In this document: positions 49,910 to 59,060 of the stretch, one piece after another
How the letters are laid out: the number at the start of each line of letters is the position of its first letter
Position numbering within the stretch: position 1 is the stretch's first letter
Origin: Massilia sp. Root351
GTDB taxonomy: Bacteria; Pseudomonadota; Gammaproteobacteria; Burkholderiales; Burkholderiaceae_D
DNA: 64,000 nucleotides
Reading direction: 5' to 3'
NCBI RefSeq assembly: GCF_001425045.1
Contig: NZ_LMDJ01000023.1
Span: 571,420-635,419 of the forward strand
Notes under the pieces: model-generated
Told to the model about the DNA's origin: nothing
Seen by the model: only the letters and a program-made list of their open reading frames with translations
Database searches by the model: none
Position numbers and translations under genes: made by a program

Positions 49910-50179
49910 ATTCTGCAGGAGTTCTACCAAGTCGCGTTCCGGCGCAAGATCTACCGGAGCATCGAAGAGCTCCAGTCAGACCTTGATGACTGGATCGCCT
50001 ACTACAACAACGAGCGCACGCACCAAGGCAAGATGTGCTGCGGGCGCACTCCGATGCAAACGCTAGTTGACGGAAAGGAGGCATGGCGCGATAAAATCAC
50101 CACACTGAACAGCTGAATTTGACCTGACAGTCGCAGGCTTCAAACCGGGTAACTGTCAGATCAAGTCGCGACCACTACA
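49910..50179 (+). mobile_element. IS481-family remnant, C-terminal transposase part and 3' end
   Basis: From 49910 the plus strand reads ILQEFYQVAFRRKIYRSIEE, then LDDWIAYYNNERTHQGKMCC and GRTPMQTL to a stop at 50114-50116: the C-terminal end of the same transposase family as the fragment at 48722-49249. Downstream the terminal repeat AACTGTCAGATCAAGTCG then GACCACTACA ends at 50179. The roughly 95 residues between the two transposase parts, including most of the DDE core, are absent from the window. Confidence 0.75.
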
Positions 50180-50215
50180 ACTTATTACCTGAAATATCCA
50201 CTTATTACCTGAAAT
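50180..50215 (+). repeat. Tandem 16-base direct repeat beside the IS end
   Basis: ACTTATTACCTGAAAT occurs at 50180-50195 and 50200-50215, period 20, and a decayed third unit follows (GAAATTACAGG, GAAATTACATGG). The 225 bases between the transposase stop (50116) and the Imm26 gene (50342) otherwise hold only the IS end and AT-rich sequence with no gene I can support. Confidence 0.7.
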
Positions 50216-50341
50216 TACAGGAAATTACATGGAATTAATGTTCTCAGCCGTCGTTCGAAATCGAATACGGCCGAGTCCTTGTCTAAATACTGGAACTGCT
50301 CATTGTCGAGCCAGCGATTGACATCATCGCACGCTGATTCG

Positions 50342-50809
50342 TCAGATTCCCAGCTGCCGCTTTATAGCTGCGACATACTTGTTCTCTCGCCCGGCCAAGG
50401 AGTCTTCAAGGCGTTCCTCGACATGAAAGGAAAACCATGTCGAAAGCACCTCCAAATGACGACAAGTTTCAATATCGGCAGGAGCCTCTTGCCCTGCCGA
50501 ATAGATGTAGCACTCTGTGGAGCCGATGGGCTTATGAAGATACTTTCCAGGCTCAGAAAATTCCCCCTCTGGCACTTCCTGACCAATATGCAACCACCCG
50601 CCCGTTTCGGGTGCGTCTTGAGCCACGGGCACTCGGAATGCCAGTTGAATATCCTGCGCCCTCACTGGCATCGCAGGTTCATTCACACGTTGGTTAAAGA
50701 ATGCAAAATCCCGCCCAACACAAACAAGACCATAGGCAAATCCACCAGACTTTAAGGGGACAGCGTAAAGATCGCCTACTTCAAAAGCTTTTTTCTTTCT
50801 CTTACTCAT
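50342..50809 (-). CDS. Imm26-like immunity protein
   Basis: A 155-residue soluble protein starting with a Lys-rich leader then FEVGDLYAVPLKSGGFAYGL, the pattern of the Imm26 family (GD-F-IPL-GG-YGYG). It begins 3 bases after the stop of an RHS toxin fragment, the standard toxin-immunity order, and should neutralise the toxin tip in the cytosol. The base composition is lower in GC than the neighbours, as usual for polymorphic-toxin immunity genes. Confidence 0.75.
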   Translation of the reverse strand: MSKRKKKAFEVGDLYAVPLKSGGFAYGLVCVGRDFAFFNQRVNEPAMPVRAQDIQLAFRVPVAQDAPETGGWLHIGQEVPEGEFSEPGKYLHKPIGSTECYIYSAGQEAPADIETCRHLEVLSTWFSFHVEERLEDSLAGRENKYVAAIKRQLGI

Positions 50810-50812
50810 ATA

Positions 50813-52417
50813 TTACGGCCCTAACCGAGGTCTATTCGGGGAGTTATCTATCAATGGTCCAAATGCTGAGATTGCAGCCCCAATGTAAATCGGTCTCAGT
50901 GGATTAAAGTCAGCTACCCCATTAATCATATTTCTAGCAGAACCACCTACGCTTTTCGCGCCCCCATAAAAGTCAATAAGCTGCTGTTCACGTCCACGAA
51001 TTGGAACCTTTGACTCAGACCAGCGATCAACTACCGGTGGACCGAAGCCTTCCTTATTCAAGTGATCTTGCTGTCGGCCACGCTGGGTAGCAAGCTCCTG
51101 CGGCTCACCCACTCCACTTGTCCTGCCAGAATAGACCTGAATTTCACCAGTCACCGGATCCACCCGAGTACGCGTATAGGTGACGTAAATGTATCTGTCT
51201 TCCGCACGCGCTTCGCTTCCACTAATCGTAGCGGTGGCAATCAACGCGGCTGCACCACCAAGACCAGCAGTGGCCCCGGCAAGCGCTTCGCCGCCGCCAA
51301 CGCCACCAGGAACTGCAACACCGCCAGCACCTGCCATTTGCAATCTACCAGCAACAGCAGTTGCGCCCGCAGCCGCAGCTGCTGCAGTATTTGGCGATCC
51401 CAGTCGCACGGTTGGTGGCAGCCCACCAACCCGCGAACCGAAGTAGCCTGAAACTGTCGCAATCGCTGCGAGTTCACCTGCCTTGGCACCATCGAAAATC
51501 ACAGTGGAAATTCCGTAGCGGAAAGACCCCAGGCTAAAGCCAGACTTGGTTTTATCCGACTCCCCTTCGACGACGACCTGAGGCGGTGCTGGGGTCTCCT
51601 CACCCTCTGCAGCAAAGCCAGTTGGGTCCACCAGGTTAGTAGGATTGTTCAGCACATAGCTATAGCGATTGTAGTTCTGGCCATTGCTTGGATCGGCAAT
51701 AAGCAGATCTCCCGACAGGAACTGGGCTACAAAGGGATCATACACGCGTCCGTTCATGTGGACCAAATCGAGTTGGTCGAGCATCTCATGGCCGGTATAG
51801 CCCTTGTTGTCCACCTCACCACTGACAGAGTCTGGCGTGGCTTGGTTAGTCAGCATTCGGCGCTTGCCCCACGCATCGTAAGCGAGCTTCTCCGCCAGCG
51901 TCCCATCAAGGCGAGTCATCGCTACCACACTGCCAAGTCGGTCCGTATGCGTCCAATAGAGTTTGGTCTGTGCAGCCTGTTCGATCTCCACACCGACACC
52001 GAACGGCCAGTAAGTCTTTACCGTGGTCGACAACTTACCGTCTAGCGTCACAGTTTCAACTTCCTGCGCCCCTGCATAGATGACCGTTGTGCCATCACTT
52101 CGGCTCTGTACTGTTCGCTGATGCTCACTCCCGTAAACGAATGCACTTGACTTCCCGTTTCGTTTAATCGTCTTGGGCATGTCGAAGCTAGTCCATGTGA
52201 CCTCATACCCGTTACCAGTGGTGCGGTTGCCGTTGAGGTCGTAGCTGAATTCGCCTGGTACGCCAGGTATGCTCTTCACCGCATGTGGCTGGATCACACC
52301 GGCCCCCGGCTGGGGATAGACGTAATCACCGGTGCCAACACCGCTTTTGCTCTTGATACGTCCGTCCGCAAAGTACTTGAAGCTCTGCAAGTCATTCCCA
52401 ATCTTGCTTGATTCCAA
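50813..52417 (-). CDS. RHS core C-terminus with GIY-YIG-like toxin tip (5'-truncated, orphan)
   Basis: A 534-residue reading from a TTG at 52417; the frame stays open with RHS-like sequence (YWDNELNEGFTEYFTYD) to about 52546 but has no ATG, so the gene has lost its 5' end. Residues 1-268 are YD/RHS repeats ending in the core boundary RVYDPFVAQFLSGDLLIADP and NPTNLVDPTGF. A Gly/Ala-rich linker (about 305-400) leads to the variable tip (408-534): YVTYTR, VYSGRTSG (428-435), GREQQLIDFYG (E477) and NMING (496-500), an order like GIY-YIG nucleases. The tip would cut nucleic acid. Confidence 0.75.
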   Translation of the reverse strand: MESSKIGNDLQSFKYFADGRIKSKSGVGTGDYVYPQPGAGVIQPHAVKSIPGVPGEFSYDLNGNRTTGNGYEVTWTSFDMPKTIKRNGKSSAFVYGSEHQRTVQSRSDGTTVIYAGAQEVETVTLDGKLSTTVKTYWPFGVGVEIEQAAQTKLYWTHTDRLGSVVAMTRLDGTLAEKLAYDAWGKRRMLTNQATPDSVSGEVDNKGYTGHEMLDQLDLVHMNGRVYDPFVAQFLSGDLLIADPSNGQNYNRYSYVLNNPTNLVDPTGFAAEGEETPAPPQVVVEGESDKTKSGFSLGSFRYGISTVIFDGAKAGELAAIATVSGYFGSRVGGLPPTVRLGSPNTAAAAAAGATAVAGRLQMAGAGGVAVPGGVGGGEALAGATAGLGGAAALIATATISGSEARAEDRYIYVTYTRTRVDPVTGEIQVYSGRTSGVGEPQELATQRGRQQDHLNKEGFGPPVVDRWSESKVPIRGREQQLIDFYGGAKSVGGSARNMINGVADFNPLRPIYIGAAISAFGPLIDNSPNRPRLGP

Positions 52418-52507
52418 GCGATTTAAGCTGTCGTAAGTGAAGTATTCGGTGAACCCTTCATTAAGCTCGTTATCCCAGTACTGGGTTCGTTCCTTTACGT
52501 TGCCAAC

Positions 52508-53074
52508 ACGTGGATCGCGGACGTGCTTGCAGGTGAGCCAGCGGTTTCAGCCCGCATGGCCGGCGCCGACTGGCGCTACTTGCGCTTTCCGTTCCTGAGC
52601 GCCGGCGGTGAGCGCCAGCCGGCGGCACTGGAATACTTGTACGGACGTGGCTACCAGGTGGCCGACGTCAGCTTCTCCTTCAGCGACTGGGTCTACACAG
52701 ACGCCTACGCCCGCTGCGTTGCGCAGGAAGACGCAGCGGCGATCCAGGCCATGAAGACCGAATACCTGGCCGGCGTAGATAGCGCTATCGTCCGGATGAA
52801 GGAGGATTCTCAGCGAGTATTCGGCCGCGTGATCCCCCAAGTGCTGCTGACACACTTGGGCGGCTGGAGCGCCGTCACGCTGCCGGACGTCATGGCCAGG
52901 CTGAACGCAGCCGGGGCGCGCTATGTCACCCTGAAGGAAGCGCAGACCGACCCGGCATACGCCGTGCCAGGCGACGGCTCGGTCATTTCCCGCATTGCCA
53001 ACCTGAAGGGCATCAAGCTGCCAAGCGCCAAGCCAGCCGCCCCGCCCCTGGACGTCGGCAAGCTGTGCCGATAG
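52508..53074 (+). pseudogene. 5'-truncated polysaccharide deacetylase
   Basis: The plus strand reads TWIADVLAGEPAVSARMAG, DWRYLRFPFLSAGGE, VADVSFSFSDWVYTDAYARC, VLLTHLGGWSAV and a C-terminal tail to the stop at 53074: the second half of a NodB-type polysaccharide deacetylase. The catalytic Asp and zinc His-His residues of the N-terminal half are gone. An internal ATG at 52556 could restart translation but would not restore the active site. Confidence 0.75.
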
Positions 53075-53083
53075 CGGATTTGC

Positions 53084-53104
53084 GCGGATGAAATAGTCAT
53101 CCGC
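53084..53104 (+). other. Hairpin after the deacetylase remnant
   Basis: GCGGATGA-AATAG-TCATCCGC, a perfect 8-bp stem with a 5-base loop, 10 bases after the stop codon. No T-run follows; it may still end or stabilise a transcript. Confidence 0.5.
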
Positions 53105-53177
53105 ATGAGCAGTTGCGGCGGCGGGGCCACGCATCTGCCATGCTAATATTTCAGCGCCTTCACTTACCGGCCTCTCC

Positions 53178-56003
53178 ATGCTGACACTGAAATCCAAACT
53201 GGCCCCTCTGCTGTGCGGCATGTTGCTGGGCGCACCATTCTCTCACGCCGCCAGTGTCCGCCTGGCCGGTCCCGAGGGCGTGGCCGACGTGCTGGCCGAA
53301 GACAACGCCACCATGAATCTGGCCGCCGGCCTGCTGCGGCGCGACCTGCAATCGGTCAGCGGCAAAGTTCCGCGTAGCCTGGCACCCAGCCGTCTGGACG
53401 ACTGCACGCGGGTCTGCGTGGTAATAGGCCGCCATGACAGCCCACTTCTGCGCGAGCTCGCCCAGCGCGAGCACCTGGACTTCTCAGCCCTGAAGGGCGA
53501 GTGGGAACGCTATATCCGCATCAGCCAGCCCTCGCGCACCAAGCCGGGCACACAGTTGCTGGTCATCGCGGGTTCGGATGCGCGCGGCGCTGTGTACGGC
53601 ACGGTGGATTTGAGCCGCGAACTTGGCGTGTCGGCCTGGGAGTGGTGGGCGGATGTGAAACCCGCGCAGCGCCCCGTGGCCGAAGTGCGGGCCGGGCGCA
53701 TTGTCTCCGACCGGCCCTCGGTACAGTACCGGGGCGTGTTCCTGAACGACGAGGACTGGGGCTTGCAGCCCTGGGCCGCCAGGACATATGACCCAAGCGG
53801 TGACATTGGCCCGGCTGCCTATGCCCGCATCTACGAGCTGCTGTGGCGCCTGAAGGCCAATCTGATCTGGCCGGCGATGCACGATTCCACCAAGCCGTTC
53901 TACCAGATGCCGGGCAATGCGCAGACGGCGCACGACTACGCGATCGTTGTTGGCACTTCGCACGCGGAGCCGATGATGCGCAACAACGTGCGCGAGTGGA
54001 AAAAGAGCGACGGCGCCTTCAATTTCTTCACCAACCGCGATGCCCTCGCGCACTACTGGCAGCAACGTGTGGATGACGTGAAGGCGTACGAGAATTTCTA
54101 TTCCATGGGCATCCGTGGTGTGCACGATTCGGCCATGGAAGGAGCGAGCACGCTGGAGGAGGCACGCGGCGGCGTGGCGGCCGTCATCGACATGCAGCGC
54201 AACATGCTGTCCAAGGCGCTGACGCAGCCATTGCCGCAAATCCCTCAGGCGCTCACTTTGTACAAGGAAGTGCTGGACATATACAACAGCGGCCTGAAGG
54301 TGCCGGACGACATGACGCTGGTCTGGCCGGATGATAACTACGGCTATCTGCACCAGCTCAGCACGCCGGCCGAAGCCACCCGCAGCGGCGGCGCCGGACT
54401 GTACTATCACATCTCTTATTGGGGCCGGCCGCACGACTATCTGTGGCTGGGCACCACGCACCCCGGCCTGATCCGCGACCAGCTGCAGCGCGCCGCCAGC
54501 ACAGGCGCCGCCAGGGTCTGGGTGGTAAACGTGGGCGACATCAAGCCAGGGGAGTATCTCACGCAATACTTCCTTGACCTGGCGTTCGACCGGCGCCTGC
54601 TGGAACGTGGCGCCAAAGTACACATGCAGGATTGGTTCGGCGGACAGTTCGGCGCCGCGCAGGCTCCTGCCATCGCGTCCATCATGCAGGACTTCTACGA
54701 CCTGGCATGGGAGCGCCGCCCGGAATTCATGGGGTTCAGCCAGACCGAGCCCACTACTCCCACGCGCCAGAGCGACTATCTGCAGTCGGGCGGCGAGGAG
54801 GCCGAGCAGCGGTTGGCGCGCTATCAGGCGCTGGTGTTGCGTGCGCAAGCCGTGGGTGCGGCGTTGCCCCAGTCCAGTCAGGAAGCTTACTTCCAGCTGG
54901 TGCTGTACCCGGTGCGCTCTAGCGCCAACCTGAATGCGCGGATTCTCAAGCTGGACCTGGCGGCGCAGTACGCGCGCATGGGCCGGCCGGCTGCGCAGTT
55001 ATATGCGCGCCAGGCGGAAGCGGCGCAGGCGGCGATCGTGGCCGACACGGCGCGCTACAACGCCCTTGGCGGCGGCAAGTGGCGCGGAATGATGGACGCC
55101 GCGCCGCGCCGCCTGCCGGTATTTGACGCGCCCGCGTTTCCGGCGTATGGGCCAGCCGGCCGCAGCGGCTGCGCGCTCGCCTATCCGACGCCGCTGTCGG
55201 CACAAGGCGGCACACTGGCCTTTACGCGTGGACGGGCCGAGACCAAGACCATCACCCTGGTCCAGTACGGCGCGCAGCCGCAGCCATGGTCTGCGGTCTC
55301 CGTGCCTGACGGGATGAGCCTGTCGGCAAGCAAGGGAGCGCTCAATGAGGCCAACGGCTACGAACAGCGGGTCGATGTGCGCTACGACGGTGGCGGCGGC
55401 AAAGTTTCGGCGCTGCGCTTCACCTGCGGCGATGCGCACTTGCAGGCAAAGCTGCAATGGGCGTCCGGCGCCGCAGACGGCGTGGCGACGGAGCACGAAC
55501 GCATCATCACGCTGCCCGCCGCAACAGGCGCGGTCACTGCCGGCTGGTCGGCAATCGATCTGGGCAGCTTCGGCTCCAGTATGCGTTCAGACCTGGACAT
55601 GCCTACGCGCGAGCTGGCAGCGGCTGCCGCCGGCGCCGTACCCACCCTGCTCTACCGCTTCCACAGCCACACCAAGGGCGCGGCGCAACTCAAAGTCGTC
55701 GCCGTGCCGGTGCATCCGCTCACCTCGGCCAATAAGCTGCGCATCGCCCTCAGCCTGGATAGCCAGCCCCCCGCCGCGCTGGACTTCACCACCCACGGCC
55801 GCAGCGACGAGTGGAAGAACAACGTGCTGACCAACACTGCGGTGCGCACCATCCAATTGGGCGACTTGCCGCCCGGCGCCCACACGCTGACTGTCCACGC
55901 CCTGGACCCCGGCTTCATCCTGGACCGCATCGAAATCGTCTTCGACGGCGCGCCCAGGTATTACGGCAAACCTGCACCCGCCGCTATGCGGACCACTCCC
56001 TGA
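53178..56003 (+). CDS. GH115 family glycosyl hydrolase (xylan alpha-1,2-glucuronidase type)
   Basis: A 941-residue exported enzyme with a signal peptide (residues 1-24, ending SHAA). The GH115 catalytic core is recognised by YRGVFLNDEDWGLQPWAA, the LLWRLKANLIWPAMHD barrel strand, GTSHAEPMMRN and LVWPDDNYGYLHQLS, followed by a C-terminal beta domain. The family removes (4-O-methyl)glucuronic acid from xylan. It sits 18 bases before a GH2 gene on the same strand, forming a polysaccharide operon. Confidence 0.92.
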   Translation: MLTLKSKLAPLLCGMLLGAPFSHAASVRLAGPEGVADVLAEDNATMNLAAGLLRRDLQSVSGKVPRSLAPSRLDDCTRVCVVIGRHDSPLLRELAQREHLDFSALKGEWERYIRISQPSRTKPGTQLLVIAGSDARGAVYGTVDLSRELGVSAWEWWADVKPAQRPVAEVRAGRIVSDRPSVQYRGVFLNDEDWGLQPWAARTYDPSGDIGPAAYARIYELLWRLKANLIWPAMHDSTKPFYQMPGNAQTAHDYAIVVGTSHAEPMMRNNVREWKKSDGAFNFFTNRDALAHYWQQRVDDVKAYENFYSMGIRGVHDSAMEGASTLEEARGGVAAVIDMQRNMLSKALTQPLPQIPQALTLYKEVLDIYNSGLKVPDDMTLVWPDDNYGYLHQLSTPAEATRSGGAGLYYHISYWGRPHDYLWLGTTHPGLIRDQLQRAASTGAARVWVVNVGDIKPGEYLTQYFLDLAFDRRLLERGAKVHMQDWFGGQFGAAQAPAIASIMQDFYDLAWERRPEFMGFSQTEPTTPTRQSDYLQSGGEEAEQRLARYQALVLRAQAVGAALPQSSQEAYFQLVLYPVRSSANLNARILKLDLAAQYARMGRPAAQLYARQAEAAQAAIVADTARYNALGGGKWRGMMDAAPRRLPVFDAPAFPAYGPAGRSGCALAYPTPLSAQGGTLAFTRGRAETKTITLVQYGAQPQPWSAVSVPDGMSLSASKGALNEANGYEQRVDVRYDGGGGKVSALRFTCGDAHLQAKLQWASGAADGVATEHERIITLPAATGAVTAGWSAIDLGSFGSSMRSDLDMPTRELAAAAAGAVPTLLYRFHSHTKGAAQLKVVAVPVHPLTSANKLRIALSLDSQPPAALDFTTHGRSDEWKNNVLTNTAVRTIQLGDLPPGAHTLTVHALDPGFILDRIEIVFDGAPRYYGKPAPAAMRTTP

Positions 56004-56021
56004 AACCCTATCCGCCCCACC

Positions 56022-58997
56022 ATGAAACCACGCCCTACGCCGCTCCATAGCCTGCCCCTGCTCCGCCTGGCCGCCGCCCTGACCGCCGCCGGCCTGATGC
56101 TGCCCGCCCACGCCGAACGCCAGACCTACAATTTCAACCCCGGCTGGCGCCTGGCGGTGGCCGATCCGGCGGACGCCGCCCAGCAAGCGTTCGACGACAG
56201 CGCGTGGCAGGCCGTCACCCTGCCGCGTGCATGGAACGAGGACGACGCTTTCAGCAAGGACATTGTGGACCACACCACCGGCGTTGCCTGGTACCGCAAG
56301 CACTTCACCCTGCCCGCCACCGCCGCAGGCCAGAAGGTCTTCCTGGAGTTCGAGGGCGCGCGCCAGGCGGCAGAGGTGTACGTGAACGGCAAGCGTATGG
56401 GCCTGCACGAGAACGGCATCAACGCCTTCGGCTTCGACATCACCCCGGCGCTCCAGGCCGGCGACAACGTGGTGGCGGTACGCACCGACAACAGCTGGGA
56501 CTACCGCGAGAAAGCCACCAACCAGCGCTACCAGTGGTCCGACAGGAATTTCAACGCGAACTATGGCGGCTTGCCGAAGAACGTGCGGCTGCACGTGACG
56601 GACAAGCTGTACCAGACCTTGCCGCTGTATTCCACGCTGGGCACCACCGGGGTCTACGTCTACGCGCGCGAGTTCGACATTCCAGGCCGCCGCGCCACCA
56701 TCGCCGCCGAGTCCGAGGTGCGCAACGAGTATCCAGAGGCGCGCAGCTTCATTTACGAGGTCCGCATCAAGGACCGCGACGGCAAGCAGGTGGCGCAGTT
56801 CGCCTCGCCGGCCCAGACCGTGGCGCCAGGAGCGACCGCCATGGTCAAGGCCAGCGCCGCAGTCCAGGGCCTGAACTTCTGGAGCTGGGGCTACGGCTAT
56901 CTGTACGACGTGGTGACCACCCTGAAAGTGGACGGCAAGGCGGTCGACAGCGTGACCACCCGCACCGGCTTCCGCAAGACCGAGTTCGGCAACGGCATGG
57001 TCAAGCTGAACGACCGCGTGATCCAGATGAAGGGCTATGCCCAGCGCACCTCCAACGAATGGCCCGCCGTCGGCATGTCGGTGCCGGCCTGGCTGAGCGA
57101 CTACAGCAACGGCCTGGCCGTGGCCAGCAACGCCAACCTGATACGCTGGATGCACATCTCGCCGTGGAAGCAGGACACCGAGTCGCTGGACCGCGTGGGC
57201 ATGATGCAGGCCATGCCGCCGGGCGACTCGGAGGCGGACGTGACCGGCCGCCGCTGGGAACAGCGCATCGAGGCCATGCGCGACTCCATCGTCTACAACC
57301 GCAACAACCCGTCCATTGTGTTCTACGAGAGCGGCAACCGTGGCGTCAGCGAAGCGCATATGCGGGAAATGAAGGCCCTGCGCGACCGGTTCGATCCGCA
57401 CGGCGGGCGCGCCTCGGGCAGCCGCGAAATGCTCAGCACCAGGCTGCAGCAGGTGGCCGAGTATGGCGGCGAAATGCTCTACATTAACAAGAGCGCACGC
57501 ATCCCGATGTGGGCCATGGAGTATTCGCGCGATGAAGGCGCCCGCATCTACTGGGACGAGTTCAGCGCACCCTTCCACAAGAACGGCGACGGCCCGCCGC
57601 ACAAGGGCCAGCCTGCGCCCACCTACAACCACAACCAGGACTCGCACGCCATCGAGAACGTGAAGCGCTGGTATGACTACTGGGAGCAGCGGCCGGGCAC
57701 CGGCACGCGCGTGTCGAGCGGCGGCGTGAACATCATCTTCTCCGACTCCAACACCCACCATCGCGGCGCCAACAATTACCGCCGCAGCGGCGAGGTGGAC
57801 GCCATGCGCATTCCCAAGGACGGCTTCTACGCGCACCAGGTGATGTGGGACGGCTGGGTGGACGTGGAGAAACCGCGCGCCCACCTCATCGGCCACTGGA
57901 ACTACGCTCCGGGCACGGTCAAGCCGGTGACCGTGGTCTCCAGCGCCGAGCGCGTGGAGCTGTTCCTCAACGGTAAAAAGCTGGGCCAGGCGCGGCAGAG
58001 CGAGCGCTTCCTGTTCACCTTCGACGGTGTGGCCTGGCAGCCGGGCCAGCTGAAGGCGGTCGGCTACGACGCCAAGGGCAAGGCGATCTGCGAGTCCGTG
58101 CTGGCCACGGCCGGCGCACCCGCCAGGCTGCGCCTGACGTCCATCGCCTCGCCCAAAGGCCTGCAGGCCGACGGCGCCGACCTGGCGCTGGTGCAGGTGG
58201 ACGTGGTGGACGCCAAGGGCCGGCGCAATCCGGTGGCGCTGAACACCGTCGAGTTCGAGCTGCAGGGGCCGGCGGAATGGCGCGGCGGCATTGCGCAGGG
58301 TCCGGGCAACCTTATCCTGTCGCGCACCTTGCCGGTGGAAGGCGGCGTGAATCGCGTGCTGCTGCGCAGCGCTACGCAGGCCGGCAAGATCGTGCTGCGC
58401 GCCAAATCCCCGGGGCTGGCTGCGGCCGAGCTGACGCTGGTGTCGAAGCCGGTGCAGGTGAAGGACGGCCTGTCGGTACAATTCCCCGCGGATGGCTTGC
58501 CGCTGAACTTGCAGCGCGGCCCGACCCCGGCCACGCCGTCCTTCCAGGTGTCGCGCGTGCCGGTGGCAGTGGCCTCAGTCGAGGCGGCCAGCAATGCGGC
58601 GGACGGGGGCCTTGCGGTGGACGACGACGAAACCACCAAGTGGTCCAGCATGCCGGGCGAAGGCAGCATTACCTTCAAGCTGGCGCGCACGGCCAAGCTC
58701 AGCGAAGTGGTGCTGAAACTGGCCGGCTGGCGCGAGCGCAGCTATCCGCTCCAAGTCGAAGTGGATGGCAAGCAGGTCTACGATGGCTTGACTCCCAAAG
58801 GACTGGGCTATGTGACGCTGCCGCTGGCGGCCAACAGTGGGCAAACGGTGCGCATCGCCCTGAACGGCGTGGCCGACGAGAGCAATGCCATCAAGCTGAC
58901 AGAGGTGGCGAACCAGGCGATCGCGGATACAGGTGCGAACCAGACGCCGAAAGGCGTGCTGTCCATCGTGGAGGCGGAGTTCTACGAACGGCCGTAG
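56022..58997 (+). CDS. GH2-family glycosyl hydrolase with C-terminal discoidin-like domain
   Basis: A 991-residue exported enzyme (signal peptide 1-32). GH2 sugar-binding domain (about 40-210: FNPGWRLAV, LPRAWNEDDAF, VAWYRKHFTLP), an Ig-like domain, TIM barrel (about 315-620), further Ig-like repeats and a carbohydrate-binding F5/8-type end (about 850-950, ASNAADGGLAVDDDETTKWS). Nucleophile candidate E500 is in MWAMEYSRDE. The acid/base position, normally GNE, reads ESGNR (E436 to R440). Substrate could be a beta-galactoside, -mannoside or -glucuronide; pairing with GH115 suggests hemicellulose. Confidence 0.9.
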   Translation: MKPRPTPLHSLPLLRLAAALTAAGLMLPAHAERQTYNFNPGWRLAVADPADAAQQAFDDSAWQAVTLPRAWNEDDAFSKDIVDHTTGVAWYRKHFTLPATAAGQKVFLEFEGARQAAEVYVNGKRMGLHENGINAFGFDITPALQAGDNVVAVRTDNSWDYREKATNQRYQWSDRNFNANYGGLPKNVRLHVTDKLYQTLPLYSTLGTTGVYVYAREFDIPGRRATIAAESEVRNEYPEARSFIYEVRIKDRDGKQVAQFASPAQTVAPGATAMVKASAAVQGLNFWSWGYGYLYDVVTTLKVDGKAVDSVTTRTGFRKTEFGNGMVKLNDRVIQMKGYAQRTSNEWPAVGMSVPAWLSDYSNGLAVASNANLIRWMHISPWKQDTESLDRVGMMQAMPPGDSEADVTGRRWEQRIEAMRDSIVYNRNNPSIVFYESGNRGVSEAHMREMKALRDRFDPHGGRASGSREMLSTRLQQVAEYGGEMLYINKSARIPMWAMEYSRDEGARIYWDEFSAPFHKNGDGPPHKGQPAPTYNHNQDSHAIENVKRWYDYWEQRPGTGTRVSSGGVNIIFSDSNTHHRGANNYRRSGEVDAMRIPKDGFYAHQVMWDGWVDVEKPRAHLIGHWNYAPGTVKPVTVVSSAERVELFLNGKKLGQARQSERFLFTFDGVAWQPGQLKAVGYDAKGKAICESVLATAGAPARLRLTSIASPKGLQADGADLALVQVDVVDAKGRRNPVALNTVEFELQGPAEWRGGIAQGPGNLILSRTLPVEGGVNRVLLRSATQAGKIVLRAKSPGLAAAELTLVSKPVQVKDGLSVQFPADGLPLNLQRGPTPATPSFQVSRVPVAVASVEAASNAADGGLAVDDDETTKWSSMPGEGSITFKLARTAKLSEVVLKLAGWRERSYPLQVEVDGKQVYDGLTPKGLGYVTLPLAANSGQTVRIALNGVADESNAIKLTEVANQAIADTGANQTPKGVLSIVEAEFYERP

Positions 58998-59060
58998 CGG
59001 ATTGCGCCGCAATGCGAGGCCCGCAGGACGGATTAGTGCGGAGCACGCAGCCCGCGAGCG

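Noticed and set aside
55587-58481. A 964-codon minus-strand frame opposite the GH115 and GH2 genes
   Set aside because: Same shadow pattern; no recognisable motif, and the plus strand has long family matches.
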